In this document: positions 52,627-61,814 of the stretch, one piece after another
Numbering within the stretch: position 1 is the first letter of the stretch
How the letters are laid out: every line of letters begins with the position of its first letter
Source: Haloarcula sp. CBA1127
GTDB lineage: Archaea; Halobacteriota; Halobacteria; Halobacteriales; Haloarculaceae
NCBI RefSeq assembly: GCF_001485575.1
Contig: NZ_BCNB01000006.1
Span: 2,294,001-2,358,000 of the forward strand
Length of the DNA stretch: 64,000 nt
Reading direction: 5' to 3'
Program-made: the position numbers and the translations under genes
Notes under the pieces: model-generated
The model's input: the letters and a program-made list of their open reading frames with translations, nothing else
Told to the model about the DNA's origin: nothing
Database searches by the model: none

Positions 52627-52806
52627 ATGGACGTTCCATACGATCTCACCTCCTACATCCGCGTACTCAAACTGGCGAGTACGCCGTCGTGGGAGGAGTT
52701 CTCCCAGATCGCGAAAATCGCCGGCGCGGGCATCGCGCTGGTCGGACTGCTCGGGTTCATCATCTTCGCCGTGATGACCTTCATCCCTGGCAGCAAGCCG
52801 GTGTAA
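52627..52806 (+). CDS. secE: Preprotein translocase subunit SecE (Sec61 gamma)
   Basis: 59 aa. An amphipathic N-terminal helix with the conserved RVLKLASTPSWEEFSQIAKI pattern, then one transmembrane helix (about residues 35-55, GIALVGLLGFIIFAVMTFIP). Clamp subunit of the SecYE channel. Four bases before nusG, the standard archaeal secE-nusG pair. Confidence 0.93.
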   Translation: MDVPYDLTSYIRVLKLASTPSWEEFSQIAKIAGAGIALVGLLGFIIFAVMTFIPGSKPV

Positions 52807-52810
52807 ACCG

Positions 52811-53248
52811 ATGGGGATCTACGCAGTCAAAACCACGGCCAGTCAGGAGCGCACCGTCGCGGACATGATCATCTCCCGCGAAGAAGACGAGATCCACGCC
52901 GCGCTCGCGCCGGACTCGCTCACCAGCTACGTCATGGTCGAAGCGGACGACCACAACGTCTTCGACCGTATCCTCGACGAGATTCCCCACGCCAACGGCG
53001 TCGTGCAGGGCGAGTCCTCGATGGCGGAAGTCGAGCACTTCCTCTCGCCGAAACCGGACGTGGAAGGCATCGCGGAGGGCGACATCGTCGAACTCATCGC
53101 CGGCCCGTTCAAGGGCGAGAAGGCGCAGGTCCAGCGCATCGACGAGGGCAAAGATCAGGTCACCGTCGAACTGTACGAGGCGACAGTCCCGATTCCGGTT
53201 ACCGTGCGTGGTGACCAGATCCGCGTTCTCGACTCCGAAGAGCGCTGA
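52811..53248 (+). CDS. spt5: Transcription elongation factor NusG/Spt5
   Basis: 145 aa. The NGN domain (MGIYAVKTTASQERTVADMI ... VVQGESSMAEVEHFLSP) binds the RNA polymerase clamp. The KOW domain (about residues 90-143, EGDIVELIAGPFKGEKAQVQ) binds RNA or ribosome. Archaeal NusG pairs with Spt4. Co-transcribed with secE. Confidence 0.95.
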   Translation: MGIYAVKTTASQERTVADMIISREEDEIHAALAPDSLTSYVMVEADDHNVFDRILDEIPHANGVVQGESSMAEVEHFLSPKPDVEGIAEGDIVELIAGPFKGEKAQVQRIDEGKDQVTVELYEATVPIPVTVRGDQIRVLDSEER

Positions 53249-53368
53249 GCGAGGCGGTCATCGTTTAATTCGAACGAGGAGCGTAGCTGTCCGTGAGAGA
53301 CCGGAATAACCCTTCTTCGGCGACGTACCAATTGATACGCCGTCTCCGTTTTCAAAAACGCGCAGTCG

Positions 53369-53668
53369 CTACGCTTCGCCGCCTTCCAGTCGGTCGATGA
53401 CCTCGCTCATGTTCGCGGCGGCCTCGACAGACTCCTTGATCTGTTCGCGGCGGCGGACCTCGGCGGCGGAGGCGTCGTAGGCGCGAACGTACTCCGCGCG
53501 GGAGTGTTCGTCGAACGCGTGCTTGATAGCGAAGTAGCCGTCGGGGACGACGGCACCACAGACCTTGCACTCGATACGGTCGTGTTCGACCGACTGGTGG
53601 ATAATAAGCTCTTCAACGCGGTCGAACTGTCTCTCGTCCCCTTTGATGTCGCACTCCCAGCGTGGCAT
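53369..53668 (-). CDS. Small zinc-finger-like protein, 99 aa
   Basis: MPRWECDIKGDERQFDRVEE at the start, then VEHDRIECKVCGAVVPDGYF and KHAFDEHSRAEYVRAY: one Cys, then CKVC and His residues, arranged like a C2H2-type site. The C-terminal 35 residues are a charged helix. I remember the haloarchaeal family as DUF7565. It may regulate or bind nucleic acid; function unknown. Confidence 0.78.
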   Translation of the reverse strand: MPRWECDIKGDERQFDRVEELIIHQSVEHDRIECKVCGAVVPDGYFAIKHAFDEHSRAEYVRAYDASAAEVRRREQIKESVEAAANMSEVIDRLEGGEA

Positions 53669-53783
53669 TTGCTCAGTCGCAGGCGACGCGGGGTTAAAAA
53701 CGTTGGCTGCTACCTGTCAGCGGTCTGTCCCGCGCGCTACCGAAACGGAAACCCCTAATGGCAGTACGGAGTTAGCGTTCACC

Positions 53784-54545
53784 GTGCAACCCGAGGGGTA
53801 CGCCGTTGATCTCCACGTGAAAGTGCTCGATGACGGGGTCGTCGAGCGCGCGAAGGCACGTGGCCTCGACGCGTTGGTGTACGCGCCGCATTTCACGCGG
53901 CTGTCGGAGATACGGCGGCAAGCAGCGGCGTTTTCCGACGAAGAGCTGACTGTGTTTCCAGCCAGAGAGATATTTACTGGCACCTGGCAACAGCGCCGGC
54001 ACGTGCTAGGCATCGGACTCGAAGACCCGGTTCCGGATTTCATTACTTTCGACGGCGCGATGCGGGAACTGGACCGTCAAGACGCGGCTGTGCTGGTTCC
54101 ACATCCCGGTTTTCTCAACGTCAGTCTCGGACTGGACGACATCGAAGCGTACGACGACATCATCGACGCGCTGGAAGTGTACAACCCCAAGCAGTTGTCC
54201 CACCACCGAGACCGCGCGCAATCATTCACGTCGGAGACCGGCCACGAGCCGTTCGTTTCGTCGTATGCCCACGTCCGCGGTACCGTCGGCGAGGCGTACG
54301 TAACGTTCACCGAGGCGTTCGAGAGCGTGGCGGGGCTCAGTGTGGCGCTGCAAAACGATGTGGAGCGGTCGCTGTTCCATCGCGATGGTCTCTCACACGA
54401 CCTCCGCCGGGCGGTCGAGTGGGCGCATCTGGGGCTGGAAAACACGTGGGGTAAGTTCGACCGACTGATGTTACAGGGGACCGAGCCGACACACCCTGAC
54501 CACGTCGCGTACGCCGGTCGATTCAACGACGTGAAAGTGTACTAA
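53784..54545 (+). CDS. PHP-domain metal-dependent phosphoesterase-like protein
   Basis: 253 aa starting with GTG (VQPEGYAVDLHVKV). PHP motifs are DLHVK at the first metal site (usually H-x-H; the second His is Lys), DALVYAPHF, FPAREIF, VPHPGFL and YAHVRG. Most of the metal site is kept, but site 1 is altered. Related proteins act as histidinol phosphatases or nucleoside phosphate hydrolases; the substrate is unknown. It overlaps the convergent hydrolase gene by 4 bp. No ATG is available upstream in frame near the first motif. Confidence 0.8.
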   Translation: MQPEGYAVDLHVKVLDDGVVERAKARGLDALVYAPHFTRLSEIRRQAAAFSDEELTVFPAREIFTGTWQQRRHVLGIGLEDPVPDFITFDGAMRELDRQDAAVLVPHPGFLNVSLGLDDIEAYDDIIDALEVYNPKQLSHHRDRAQSFTSETGHEPFVSSYAHVRGTVGEAYVTFTEAFESVAGLSVALQNDVERSLFHRDGLSHDLRRAVEWAHLGLENTWGKFDRLMLQGTEPTHPDHVAYAGRFNDVKVY

Positions 54546-55048
54546 ACCAGAAACGCGCTGTTCTCGACGACGAAGGTTCTGACCGTTGGCGGCAGATACT
54601 GTGGGAGTACGTGGACAAGCAGGGCAACCGCGAGCAGTTCGAAGGCGGTAATCACGACGGTGACGGCTTCAGCGCGGTCGCTTGAGGTTGTCACGCCCGT
54701 CGGTGAGCCATACTCTGTGTCCGAGAACGGGTAGAACAGGGCAATCCCCCGTCGGGAGCCGAAGTAGTCAAGCACGTAGTGCGTGAGGACGCCGAGCCAC
54801 ACCCACTGGAGGTTACCGCCGTGATACAGCGGATGGGCCAAGAATATGAGGAGGACGGGGATGTTGTGCAGCGTCTTGCGGTGCTTGCCGAAGGCGGTGT
54901 CGACATCGGGGAACAGCGCACCCAGGACGATGGGAAGGAACACCTCCGCGATTGTCGCGAAGGTCGTCACGTCGCCCGAGGGGTCGAGAACGTACCCCAG
55001 TCCGATACTCAGGAGGACCGCGTTCAGGACGTGCCCACGTTTGTTCAT
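54542..55048 (-). CDS. YdjM/DUF457-like membrane-bound metal-dependent hydrolase
   Basis: 168 aa with four to five hydrophobic segments. MNKRGHVLNAVLLSIGLGYV, ALFPDVDTAFGKHRKTLHNI (PDxD and H-R-x-x-x-H motifs) and LTHYVLDYFGSRRGIALFYP are the conserved metal-binding signatures of this family. Related to the gene at 29752-30237, but closer to the YdjM consensus. Confidence 0.85.
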   Translation of the reverse strand: MNKRGHVLNAVLLSIGLGYVLDPSGDVTTFATIAEVFLPIVLGALFPDVDTAFGKHRKTLHNIPVLLIFLAHPLYHGGNLQWVWLGVLTHYVLDYFGSRRGIALFYPFSDTEYGSPTGVTTSSDRAEAVTVVITAFELLAVALLVHVLPQYLPPTVRTFVVENSAFLV

Positions 55049-55084
55049 CTACCGGACCGTCCGTGTCCCAACTGAAAGAGCTTA

Positions 55085-55594
55085 CTACTCCTGTAAGGCG
55101 GTTTCCAGGTCTCGGAGCGCCTGTGATGCGATGGCCGATTTGACCTCGCGACGGGTGCCATCGAACTCGTAGCGGGACACTGTCACGCCAGACTCGTTGG
55201 TTCCCCACGGGGCGGCCTCGGCAACAGCGATGTACACCGTCCCGACGGGCGTCTCCGGCGAGCCGCCGCTCGGCCCAGCGACGCCGGTCGTGGCGACGCC
55301 CCAGTCGGTCCGGGCGGTATCGCGAACGCCCCTTGCCATTTCGATAGCGACTGGCTCGGAGACCGCGCCGTGGTCGTCCAGCGATTCCCGCGAAACGGCC
55401 AGCAGTTCTCGCTTGGCCTCGTAGGAGTAGGTGACCAGCGAGCGATCGAAGTAGTCGCTCGACCCGGGTATGTCCGTTATTTTCGACCCCACGAGGCCAC
55501 CGGTACAGGACTCCGCGGTAGCGACCGTGGCAGCAGCTTCTCGGAGACGCTTGCCGACGCGCTTCTCGACTGGGTCCGCAGTGTCGTCTGCCAT
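55085..55594 (-). CDS. CinA C-terminal domain protein (nicotinamide-nucleotide amidase family)
   Basis: 169 aa. AAATVATAESCTGGLVGSKI is the family nucleophile region (Ser-Cys-Thr-Gly-Gly), followed by SDYFDRSLVTYSYEAKREL and GVATTGVAGPSGGSPETPVG. Members recycle NMN by hydrolysis of nicotinamide mononucleotide to nicotinate mononucleotide (PncC). No N-terminal CinA domain is fused. Confidence 0.9.
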   Translation of the reverse strand: MADDTADPVEKRVGKRLREAAATVATAESCTGGLVGSKITDIPGSSDYFDRSLVTYSYEAKRELLAVSRESLDDHGAVSEPVAIEMARGVRDTARTDWGVATTGVAGPSGGSPETPVGTVYIAVAEAAPWGTNESGVTVSRYEFDGTRREVKSAIASQALRDLETALQE

Positions 55595-55668
55595 TGGCCG
55601 TAGTTGTCGTGACAGGCGAATAAACGTTCAGGGCGGGATACTTTCAGTTAGGAGACACAACTGTGTAT

Positions 55669-55812
55669 ATGAGCTATCAGACGACGCTTGGCTGGTCACT
55701 CGTTACGTCGGGCCTCGTGACGCTATTCCTCTGGGTCCTGCCGGGGTCGGACCTCCTGTGGGGGATGCTGTTGCTCGTCCTCGGCGGACTGACGTTGTAT
55801 ATTCGCCAGTAG
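55669..55812 (+). CDS. 47-aa two-helix membrane protein
   Basis: MSYQTTLGWSLVTSGLVTLF, a short loop with PGSD, then a second hydrophobic segment ending LYIRQ. Both segments are about 18 residues long, and the basic end should face the cytoplasm. It stops 38 bp before the aminotransferase gene on the same strand. Unknown function. Supported by hydrophobic pattern and spacing; no clear promoter. Confidence 0.58.
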   Translation: MSYQTTLGWSLVTSGLVTLFLWVLPGSDLLWGMLLLVLGGLTLYIRQ

Positions 55813-55850
55813 ACAGAAAAGCAGACGGGGCCGGCAGTCAGAATGGACAT

Positions 55851-56969
55851 ATGGACTACACGGAACCCCAGTTCTTCCGGGTCATGCAGTATGCGGCTCG
55901 GGCCGACCGGGACGTGGTAGACATGGTGTCGGGTAATCCCGACTGGGACCCGCCCGAGGGGCTTCGGGACGGGCTCAGAGACTACGCCGAAGCCCCGGCC
56001 GACGACTACCAGTATCCGCCAAGCGTGGGCCTCACGCCACTCCGCGATGAAATCGCCGCTCGGCGTGGTGTGGATCGGAACCGCGTGCTGGTCACGAACG
56101 GCGCTGGCGAGGCGAACCACCTCGCGATGACCGGCGGGCTCCATCATTTCGACGGCAACGAAATCCTCCTGACTGACCCGGTCTACCCGTACTACGCCGG
56201 CCGGGCGAACTTCATCGGCGCGGATATTTCCTTCGTTCCGGTCGACGAGCACAACCGACTGGCCCCCGCGGACGTTCGAGCGGCCGCAAGCGAGGAGACG
56301 GCCGTCATCGTCGTCAATTCGCCGAACAACCCCACCGGCGCAGTGTACGACGCTGAAGCGATGGCTGAGTTCGTCGCCATCGCTGAGGAGTACGACGCCC
56401 TGTTGCTCAGCGATGAGGTGTACGACCACTTCGACTACGCGGGTCGGTTCAGTTCGGCCCTACACGCCGACTCCGACCACGTCGTCGCCACCAACTCCTT
56501 CTCGAAGACGATGGCGATAACGGGGCTCAGGGTTGGCTATGCGATTTTCCCGCCGGAAGACCGGCCTACTGGGACACTTCTGGAGCGCGCTCGCACCCAG
56601 CATATGCTTACGAACGTCACCGGGAGCCGACCAGCGCAGTACGCCGTCCTGCGGGCGCTGAAGACGACGAATCCGGACTACTACGCCGCCTGCCGACGGC
56701 GACTCGAAAGGCGCGTCGACGACTTCTGTGCCGCACTGGCTGCGGCTGGCGCCGAGTACAACCGCCCCGACGGCGGCTTCTACGTGATGGCGCGGTTCCC
56801 CGACTTCCCCGGGTCGTTCGAGAACGTGTACGAACTCATTGACGAGGCCGGCGTCGCCGGGATGCCTGGCGAGGCCTTCGGCGAGTCCCGTAGCGACTGG
56901 ATACGGTTCGCGCTCGTGACTTCCCGGGCCGACGAAGCGGCCGAACGGCTGGCGAACTACTTCGAATAA
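55851..56969 (+). CDS. PLP-dependent class I/II aminotransferase
   Basis: 372 aa. PLP Lys in SFSKTMAITGLRVGYAIFPP; NSPNNPTGAVYD and SDEVYDHFDY are the cofactor-binding motifs; GEAFGESRSDWIRFAL holds the substrate-carboxylate Arg. The specificity is unknown; aspartate- or aromatic-type enzymes share these motifs. An ATG at 55843 is in another frame. The protein matches family length from this start. Confidence 0.88.
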   Translation: MDYTEPQFFRVMQYAARADRDVVDMVSGNPDWDPPEGLRDGLRDYAEAPADDYQYPPSVGLTPLRDEIAARRGVDRNRVLVTNGAGEANHLAMTGGLHHFDGNEILLTDPVYPYYAGRANFIGADISFVPVDEHNRLAPADVRAAASEETAVIVVNSPNNPTGAVYDAEAMAEFVAIAEEYDALLLSDEVYDHFDYAGRFSSALHADSDHVVATNSFSKTMAITGLRVGYAIFPPEDRPTGTLLERARTQHMLTNVTGSRPAQYAVLRALKTTNPDYYAACRRRLERRVDDFCAALAAAGAEYNRPDGGFYVMARFPDFPGSFENVYELIDEAGVAGMPGEAFGESRSDWIRFALVTSRADEAAERLANYFE

Positions 56970-56984
56970 GAAACGACTGCCGGC

Positions 56985-58025
56985 TTAGCCGAAAATCAGT
57001 TCGACGTCTCTCGCCCGCGCCAGCAAGTCGTCATCGTAGTACGCCTCGGTCTGGGCAGGATGTGTCTCGTCGATGGCTCGGACAGTCTTGACGGTGTTGG
57101 CGAAGTTCTTGTAGGTCGCTTCGTCGACCATCTGGCCGTCGACGACGACCGCGCCAGTGCCCTCGCGTTTGGCCTCGTTGAACGACTCGATTTTGTGGAG
57201 GTCCCGCTCCATTTCTTCCACTGTCGGCATATGGATTCGATTCGCCTGTTCGGTCTGCTTGGGGTGCAGCGACCACGAGCCGTTGATGCCGATCGTCGCC
57301 TCGTACTCCACCTGATCGGCGTACCCCTCGGCGTTGTAGTAGGTGACGCCAGCGCGCTCGTGGAACAACTGGTCGAAGGGGCCGCCGATGGCGACGATGT
57401 CAGCCGCGCTCGTCTCGTTCGACAGCGCTTCGAGCAGGCCGTCCCAGCGGGGCCGCTCGCCGTTGAGCGTGCGACCGCCGAGTTCCGCCGTGTAGTCCAC
57501 CGGCCCGAACACGAGGCCGGAGAGCCGGGAGTCTGTTGCGTACTGGCAGATTTCGCGCAGATCCGAGCGGCCGGGGGCCGTCTCCAGAATGATCGCCATC
57601 TCCAGCGTCCCCTCGGGCAGTCCGGCGTCGCGCTCCGCGTCGGCGATGACGCCCGCGGCGTCGCGCACGTCGTCGAGGCGACCAACCTTCGGGAAGACGA
57701 AGCCGTCGAGTTCCTCGCCGACTTCCTCGGCCAAGCGAGTCACTTGCTCGATGCCACGCTCGCGGGCGTCGGCGTCGTCGTAGGCCCATTCGACTCGGGG
57801 GAGGATGTCTCCGGCGAAGTCGTCGGCATGGTCCGGAATGTGCTCGACGATGTTGTCGACAGCTTCGTCTTTCATCGACGGCGCGGTGCCGTCCTCGATG
57901 TCAGGGACGAGCCAATCGGGGGCCTGAAACCCCTCGCTGGTGAGCCCAGAGACGAGGAACTTCGCGCTGTTGTCGTTCGGTATCGCGGCTGGTGCGGTCT
58001 GGAATGTGCGACAGAGTCGTGTCAT
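56985..58025 (-). CDS. mcl: Beta-methylmalyl-CoA lyase (malyl-CoA lyase/CitE family)
   Basis: Cleaves beta-methylmalyl-CoA to glyoxylate and propionyl-CoA, the last step of the methylaspartate branch. 346 aa TIM barrel: LVPDIEDGTAPSMKDEA, AIILETAPGRSDLREI, VFGPVDYTAELGG and GSWSLHPKQTEQANRIHMP, the last typical of malyl-CoA lyases. Its start overlaps the hydratase stop by 4 bp. The substrate is inferred from the operon; CitE-like specificity is hard to read otherwise. Confidence 0.88.
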   Translation of the reverse strand: MTRLCRTFQTAPAAIPNDNSAKFLVSGLTSEGFQAPDWLVPDIEDGTAPSMKDEAVDNIVEHIPDHADDFAGDILPRVEWAYDDADARERGIEQVTRLAEEVGEELDGFVFPKVGRLDDVRDAAGVIADAERDAGLPEGTLEMAIILETAPGRSDLREICQYATDSRLSGLVFGPVDYTAELGGRTLNGERPRWDGLLEALSNETSAADIVAIGGPFDQLFHERAGVTYYNAEGYADQVEYEATIGINGSWSLHPKQTEQANRIHMPTVEEMERDLHKIESFNEAKREGTGAVVVDGQMVDEATYKNFANTVKTVRAIDETHPAQTEAYYDDDLLARARDVELIFG

Positions 58026-59098
58026 GTATCTCGCTGAATGAGTGCGGTTCGCCGGCCCGAGTAGACCGGGGTCTGGTCCTGATTGAACGCGACGTGCTCG
58101 AACGTGACCGCGCCGGCCTGCTCCGGCCCGGCGTCGGGGTCGCAGTCGAGGACGCGGGTGAAGCCGTAGATGGTGTCACCGAGCGTGACGAAGTCGTGGA
58201 ACCGCTCGTCAGCGAAGCGACGCTCGCGGTAGGTCGCCTCGTCGGAGCGGGCGTGTGCCAGCGCAACCGATCGTGTTACGTCACCGTACGCGACGATGTC
58301 GCCCGACGGCGAGTCGGCCATCTCGTCGCGGTTGTGGTGCTGTCGTGCGGTATTGAGCGTCGCCAGTGGGAGACCGGCGACCAGTTGGTCGTCCATCGTC
58401 CGGCCGCGCTCGTGGCGGTAGGCGACGGCTGCGTTCTCCGCGTCGGCCCGTTCCAGTGCCGTCTGGAAGTCCTCGAAGTACTCGCCATCTGGAGAGACGA
58501 GGGTATCGGGCAGCGCTGGTCCGCCCTCGTCCTGTTCGCCGACTGCGCCACCGTCAGTGGCTGCCGGCTCGCGGCGCGGTATCATGTTCGTCCGCTGGTA
58601 GGATACCAGCGTCTCGCCTGTCTCGCGGTCCCGGCCCTCCGTCTCCCAGGTGACGATGCCGTATTGGGGTCTGGAGGACGATGTCTTAGTGTCGACGACA
58701 GTCGACGTGACAGACAGCGGTGTCCCGGCTGTCACCGGCTGATGGAACGTTACGTCGTCGCGTCCAAGGAAGTACCCGCCCTTCTCCGAGAGGTCCTCGA
58801 CAGTGATGCCCATCACACACGCCAGCAGGTAATCCGGGTGGACCGGGCGCTCCTCGAAACCGCGCTCGCGTGCCGTGTCGGCCCGCCAGTACGCCGGGTC
58901 GTGGTTGAGCGTCTGGCCCATCCACTGCTCGCTGCCGTGGTGGGTGAGTCGGAGGCCGGGGTCGTGAACGAGTTCGTCGCCCTCGGCGAAGAACTCGAAG
59001 AAGTGGCCCTTTTCTCTGGTGTCTGCCCGGTCCAGCAGCGAGTCGAACGTCTCGCTGTCCGAGAGATCAAGCGCGTCGGGGTCGGTCCAGTCAGTCAT
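58022..59098 (-). CDS. mch: Mesaconyl-CoA hydratase (MaoC-like double hot-dog)
   Basis: Hydrates mesaconyl-C1-CoA to beta-methylmalyl-CoA. 358 aa with two hot-dog halves: LTLNHDPAYWRADTARERGF-type MaoC motif (about residues 60-95), GRDDVTFHQPVTAGTPLSVT, and a second half VAYGDVTRSVALAHARSDEA with FVTLGDTIYGFTRVLD. The start MTDWTDPDALDL overlaps the ammonia-lyase stop by 8 bp. Upstream open frame is non-coding. Confidence 0.89.
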   Translation of the reverse strand: MTDWTDPDALDLSDSETFDSLLDRADTREKGHFFEFFAEGDELVHDPGLRLTHHGSEQWMGQTLNHDPAYWRADTARERGFEERPVHPDYLLACVMGITVEDLSEKGGYFLGRDDVTFHQPVTAGTPLSVTSTVVDTKTSSSRPQYGIVTWETEGRDRETGETLVSYQRTNMIPRREPAATDGGAVGEQDEGGPALPDTLVSPDGEYFEDFQTALERADAENAAVAYRHERGRTMDDQLVAGLPLATLNTARQHHNRDEMADSPSGDIVAYGDVTRSVALAHARSDEATYRERRFADERFHDFVTLGDTIYGFTRVLDCDPDAGPEQAGAVTFEHVAFNQDQTPVYSGRRTALIQRDT

Positions 59099-60359
59099 CA
59101 GCCGGCACCTCCTGCGTGGCGTCTCGTCTGGCAAGCGCCCGCCGCATCTCGTTCGTGACGACCATGAACCCCTCGTCGAAGCCCATCCCCGGTTTTGCGA
59201 GCACTTGCGCGGCGTCGGTCGCCAGCGCGACGTGGGCACAGGCCCGCGCGGAGGTCACGGTCTCGTTGCAGGTCCCGCCGACGTAGGCCCGGGTGTCCGT
59301 GCCGTCGCAGTACAGCACCGCTTCGGCCGAGCGCTGGATGCCCCCGAGGTCCGGCGTCTTTATTTGAACTAGGTCGGCCGCTTCCGCGTCGACGAACGCC
59401 TGGACGTCCTCGAAGGTGTTGCACCACTCGTCGGCGACGATGTCCACGTCGACGCCCGCATCGGCCAGTCCCTCGCGGAGTTCGGCCATCTCGGTTATCT
59501 GTGCCTGCCGCCCGCCAGCGTCCATCGGTCCCTCGACCTGAAGGGGGTACGGCGCGGCGGCCTCCCGCAGCGTCTCGAAGTAGTCGGTCACTTCGGTCCG
59601 GTCGTACGGCGGGCCGAACACCTTCCCGAGGATGCCGTACACGTCCACGTGGAAGCGCGGCGAGTACGGCTCCGGCCCGAGCGCCGTCGCCCGGTCCGAG
59701 AGCCAGGCGAGGTAGTCTCGCAGCCCCTCACCGTTCTCGCCGACCTTCTCGACGCTGTTGAACAGGCCGTGGGGCAGGACCGGCACGCCCTTGATGAGCA
59801 TCTTTTCGGCGTTGATACGGCGCTCGTCGCCCGATTGCCCAAACACCGGAACCGGTGACGTCGCTGGGTCGGTGTCGTAGGTGTCTGCAAGCACGTCCGT
59901 CGGCGTCACTCCGCGTGCTTGTGCGGCTGCGTTCAGCAGCGCCTGCGAGACGCCGTAGCGGACCGCGGTGTGGAGCTGGTCGCCGCCCGAGCGCTGGGCG
60001 TTCATCTCCTCCAGCATCGTCGCGTTAGCCCCGAACTGGGTTGCGTCCTGCCCACGGAGTGCGTCAGCGACAGCCCCCTCGACGACGGGGCGGTACTTCT
60101 CAGCCCGGAACAGCGGATCGCGGCCGCCGGCCCCCGAGTACTGGACCGCGGCGCAGTCGCCGGTCGCGATGGAGCCGTCGGCGAGTTCGATTTCAACGAT
60201 GAGCGCCTCGCCGGCCTCTCGGATGCGGTCGAATCCGTCTGTGACCGGCTGGCCATCGTAGGCGAACCCGCTCTGTGTCGCCCCATCCTTGATGGCCTGC
60301 TGGTCGTCGAAAAAGAACCCGGAGAGGCCGGGAACTGTTCGAACGTCCTCAATCCGCAT
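59091..60359 (-). CDS. mal: Methylaspartate ammonia-lyase
   Basis: Eliminates ammonia from L-threo-3-methylaspartate to give mesaconate. 422 aa enolase-superfamily enzyme: MRIEDVRTVPGLSGFFFDDQ, QAIKDGATQSGF, GQSGDERRINAEKMLIKGVP with the catalytic His/Lys region, FHVDVYGILGK (metal Asp), VEGPMDAG (Glu), VADEWCNTFED (Asp) and VQIKTPDLGGIQ (catalytic Lys). Start overlaps the mutase stop by 11 bp. The same enzyme serves clostridial glutamate fermentation, but operon context points to the methylaspartate cycle. Confidence 0.93.
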   Translation of the reverse strand: MRIEDVRTVPGLSGFFFDDQQAIKDGATQSGFAYDGQPVTDGFDRIREAGEALIVEIELADGSIATGDCAAVQYSGAGGRDPLFRAEKYRPVVEGAVADALRGQDATQFGANATMLEEMNAQRSGGDQLHTAVRYGVSQALLNAAAQARGVTPTDVLADTYDTDPATSPVPVFGQSGDERRINAEKMLIKGVPVLPHGLFNSVEKVGENGEGLRDYLAWLSDRATALGPEPYSPRFHVDVYGILGKVFGPPYDRTEVTDYFETLREAAAPYPLQVEGPMDAGGRQAQITEMAELREGLADAGVDVDIVADEWCNTFEDVQAFVDAEAADLVQIKTPDLGGIQRSAEAVLYCDGTDTRAYVGGTCNETVTSARACAHVALATDAAQVLAKPGMGFDEGFMVVTNEMRRALARRDATQEVPADD

Positions 60360-61812
60360 CGCTTGCACCCCCCGCGGGGCTGTTGTCGCCGCCCGGCCGC
60401 CCGATGAGCTTCCCATCGCTGATGGCGTCCACGTCGTCGGCGACCATCCGGAACGACTGGTCGCGGCCCTCGGTCTCGGCTCGCTCGCCGAGTCGCGCGG
60501 CGTGAATCTCCTTGATGTCGTCCGGGAGCGCGAGGTCCGCGAACTCGAAGATGCGGACCCGGCCATCGTCGTCTCTGGCCGGCAGCACCGCGCCCTTGGC
60601 GGCGTCGCTGGGGGCAAAGGGCACGTCCAGTGCGCCGCTGTCGAAGGCGTTGATAACTCCCTGTGCAACGTCGCCGTCGCCGGCCTCGTATACAGCGTCC
60701 ATCAGCGCTCGCGTCTCCCGCTCGATGAGCGCCTGTTCCTCGTCGATACCCCCGAGGTCGATATCCTGTTCGATCATCATATCGATAAGCTGTCTCGTCG
60801 TTCGCAGTCCGGCTGCGTTGGCCTCCTTCGTCGGCACGCCCTGGAACTCCTGGGCGGACTTCGTGATGACCTTGTCCGGCTGCGCGACAGCTGCCGTCGC
60901 GCCGCCGAGACTGATGACGCCGTTTGCCCGCGCCTCGTCGGGCGGGAAGCCGCCCATCCACTCGTGGAAGACGGTCGTGACGGTCACTTCATCGCGGAGA
61001 TACTCGTTGCCGAGCTTCCGCAACGCCCGCAGCGCCGCCACGTCCTGCACGAGGTTTCCGACCTGTCCGTACCCCAGCGTCAGCGACCGGACGCCCTGTG
61101 TCGCAGCAAGCTCGCCCTCCACGAGCATCACCGCGATGGCGATGCTCGGTGGGACGAGCGTGCCGGTCAGCGGACCGAAGGGCTCGCGGTTGATCGTCAC
61201 ACCGCGCTCGGTGTAGGCCCCGCAGAGCCGGTCGACGAACTGCCAGTGTTCGATGGTCGTCGCGAGGTCGTGCCGTTTCGTGTACGGAATATTGTAGGAA
61301 ATCGGCCCGCCCTCGAAGCTCTGGAAGCCGCCGGCAAGCGTGACCATCGCCAGTAGCCGGGCATCAGGCGTGCCGTGCCGGACCTCGACCGGTGCGTCGA
61401 GCGCCCGGATGAGCCGCCGGCAGTCTTCGACGCCGTGGTTCACCGCGGGGAAGCCGTTCAGTTCGTTTTCGTCGCTGCCGCGGGAGGCGGCGAGTCCCTC
61501 CTCAGCCTTCTCGTACTCGTTGTCGCGCGTGTACGAGTCGATGGTCGTTGGCAGGAGGTCCGCACCGCCCTCGTCCTGTAGATACCGCAGCAGGTCGATC
61601 TGTTCTTCGAGGCAAGGGACGCCCGCTCGCGGCTGGAGGAGCGGCTGGTCGGCGGACTCCAGCACTTGGGCGAACTGTTTTGAGGCCGGCAGTGACTCAT
61701 GGAAGGCGATGGCCTCCTCGAAGTCGACTTCGCGGCCTGTGTGCCAGTTGTCCCTGAGGTCGTTTGCGATGCGCTGTAGCTGGTCGTCGCTGAGTCGCTC
61801 GTCAGTTGGCAT
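60349..61812 (-). CDS. glmE: Methylaspartate mutase, epsilon (catalytic) subunit
   Basis: 487 aa B12-dependent glutamate mutase barrel subunit (also called MamB). It interconverts L-glutamate and 3-methylaspartate. QPRAGVPCLEEQIDLLRYLQ-type N-terminal barrel segment, VRHGTPDARLLAMVTLAGGF, GPISYNIPYTKRHDLATTI, and SLTLGYGQVGNLVQDVAALRA match the family. ATG at 61812 is preferred to GTG at 61818. Two bases from the stop of glmS, same operon. Confidence 0.93.
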   Translation of the reverse strand: MPTDERLSDDQLQRIANDLRDNWHTGREVDFEEAIAFHESLPASKQFAQVLESADQPLLQPRAGVPCLEEQIDLLRYLQDEGGADLLPTTIDSYTRDNEYEKAEEGLAASRGSDENELNGFPAVNHGVEDCRRLIRALDAPVEVRHGTPDARLLAMVTLAGGFQSFEGGPISYNIPYTKRHDLATTIEHWQFVDRLCGAYTERGVTINREPFGPLTGTLVPPSIAIAVMLVEGELAATQGVRSLTLGYGQVGNLVQDVAALRALRKLGNEYLRDEVTVTTVFHEWMGGFPPDEARANGVISLGGATAAVAQPDKVITKSAQEFQGVPTKEANAAGLRTTRQLIDMMIEQDIDLGGIDEEQALIERETRALMDAVYEAGDGDVAQGVINAFDSGALDVPFAPSDAAKGAVLPARDDDGRVRIFEFADLALPDDIKEIHAARLGERAETEGRDQSFRMVADDVDAISDGKLIGRPGGDNSPAGGASDAD

Positions 61813-61814
61813 AG

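Noticed and set aside
60289..61356. 355-codon open frame antisense to glmE
   Set aside because: Shadow frame; the real gene is a recognisable mutase subunit.
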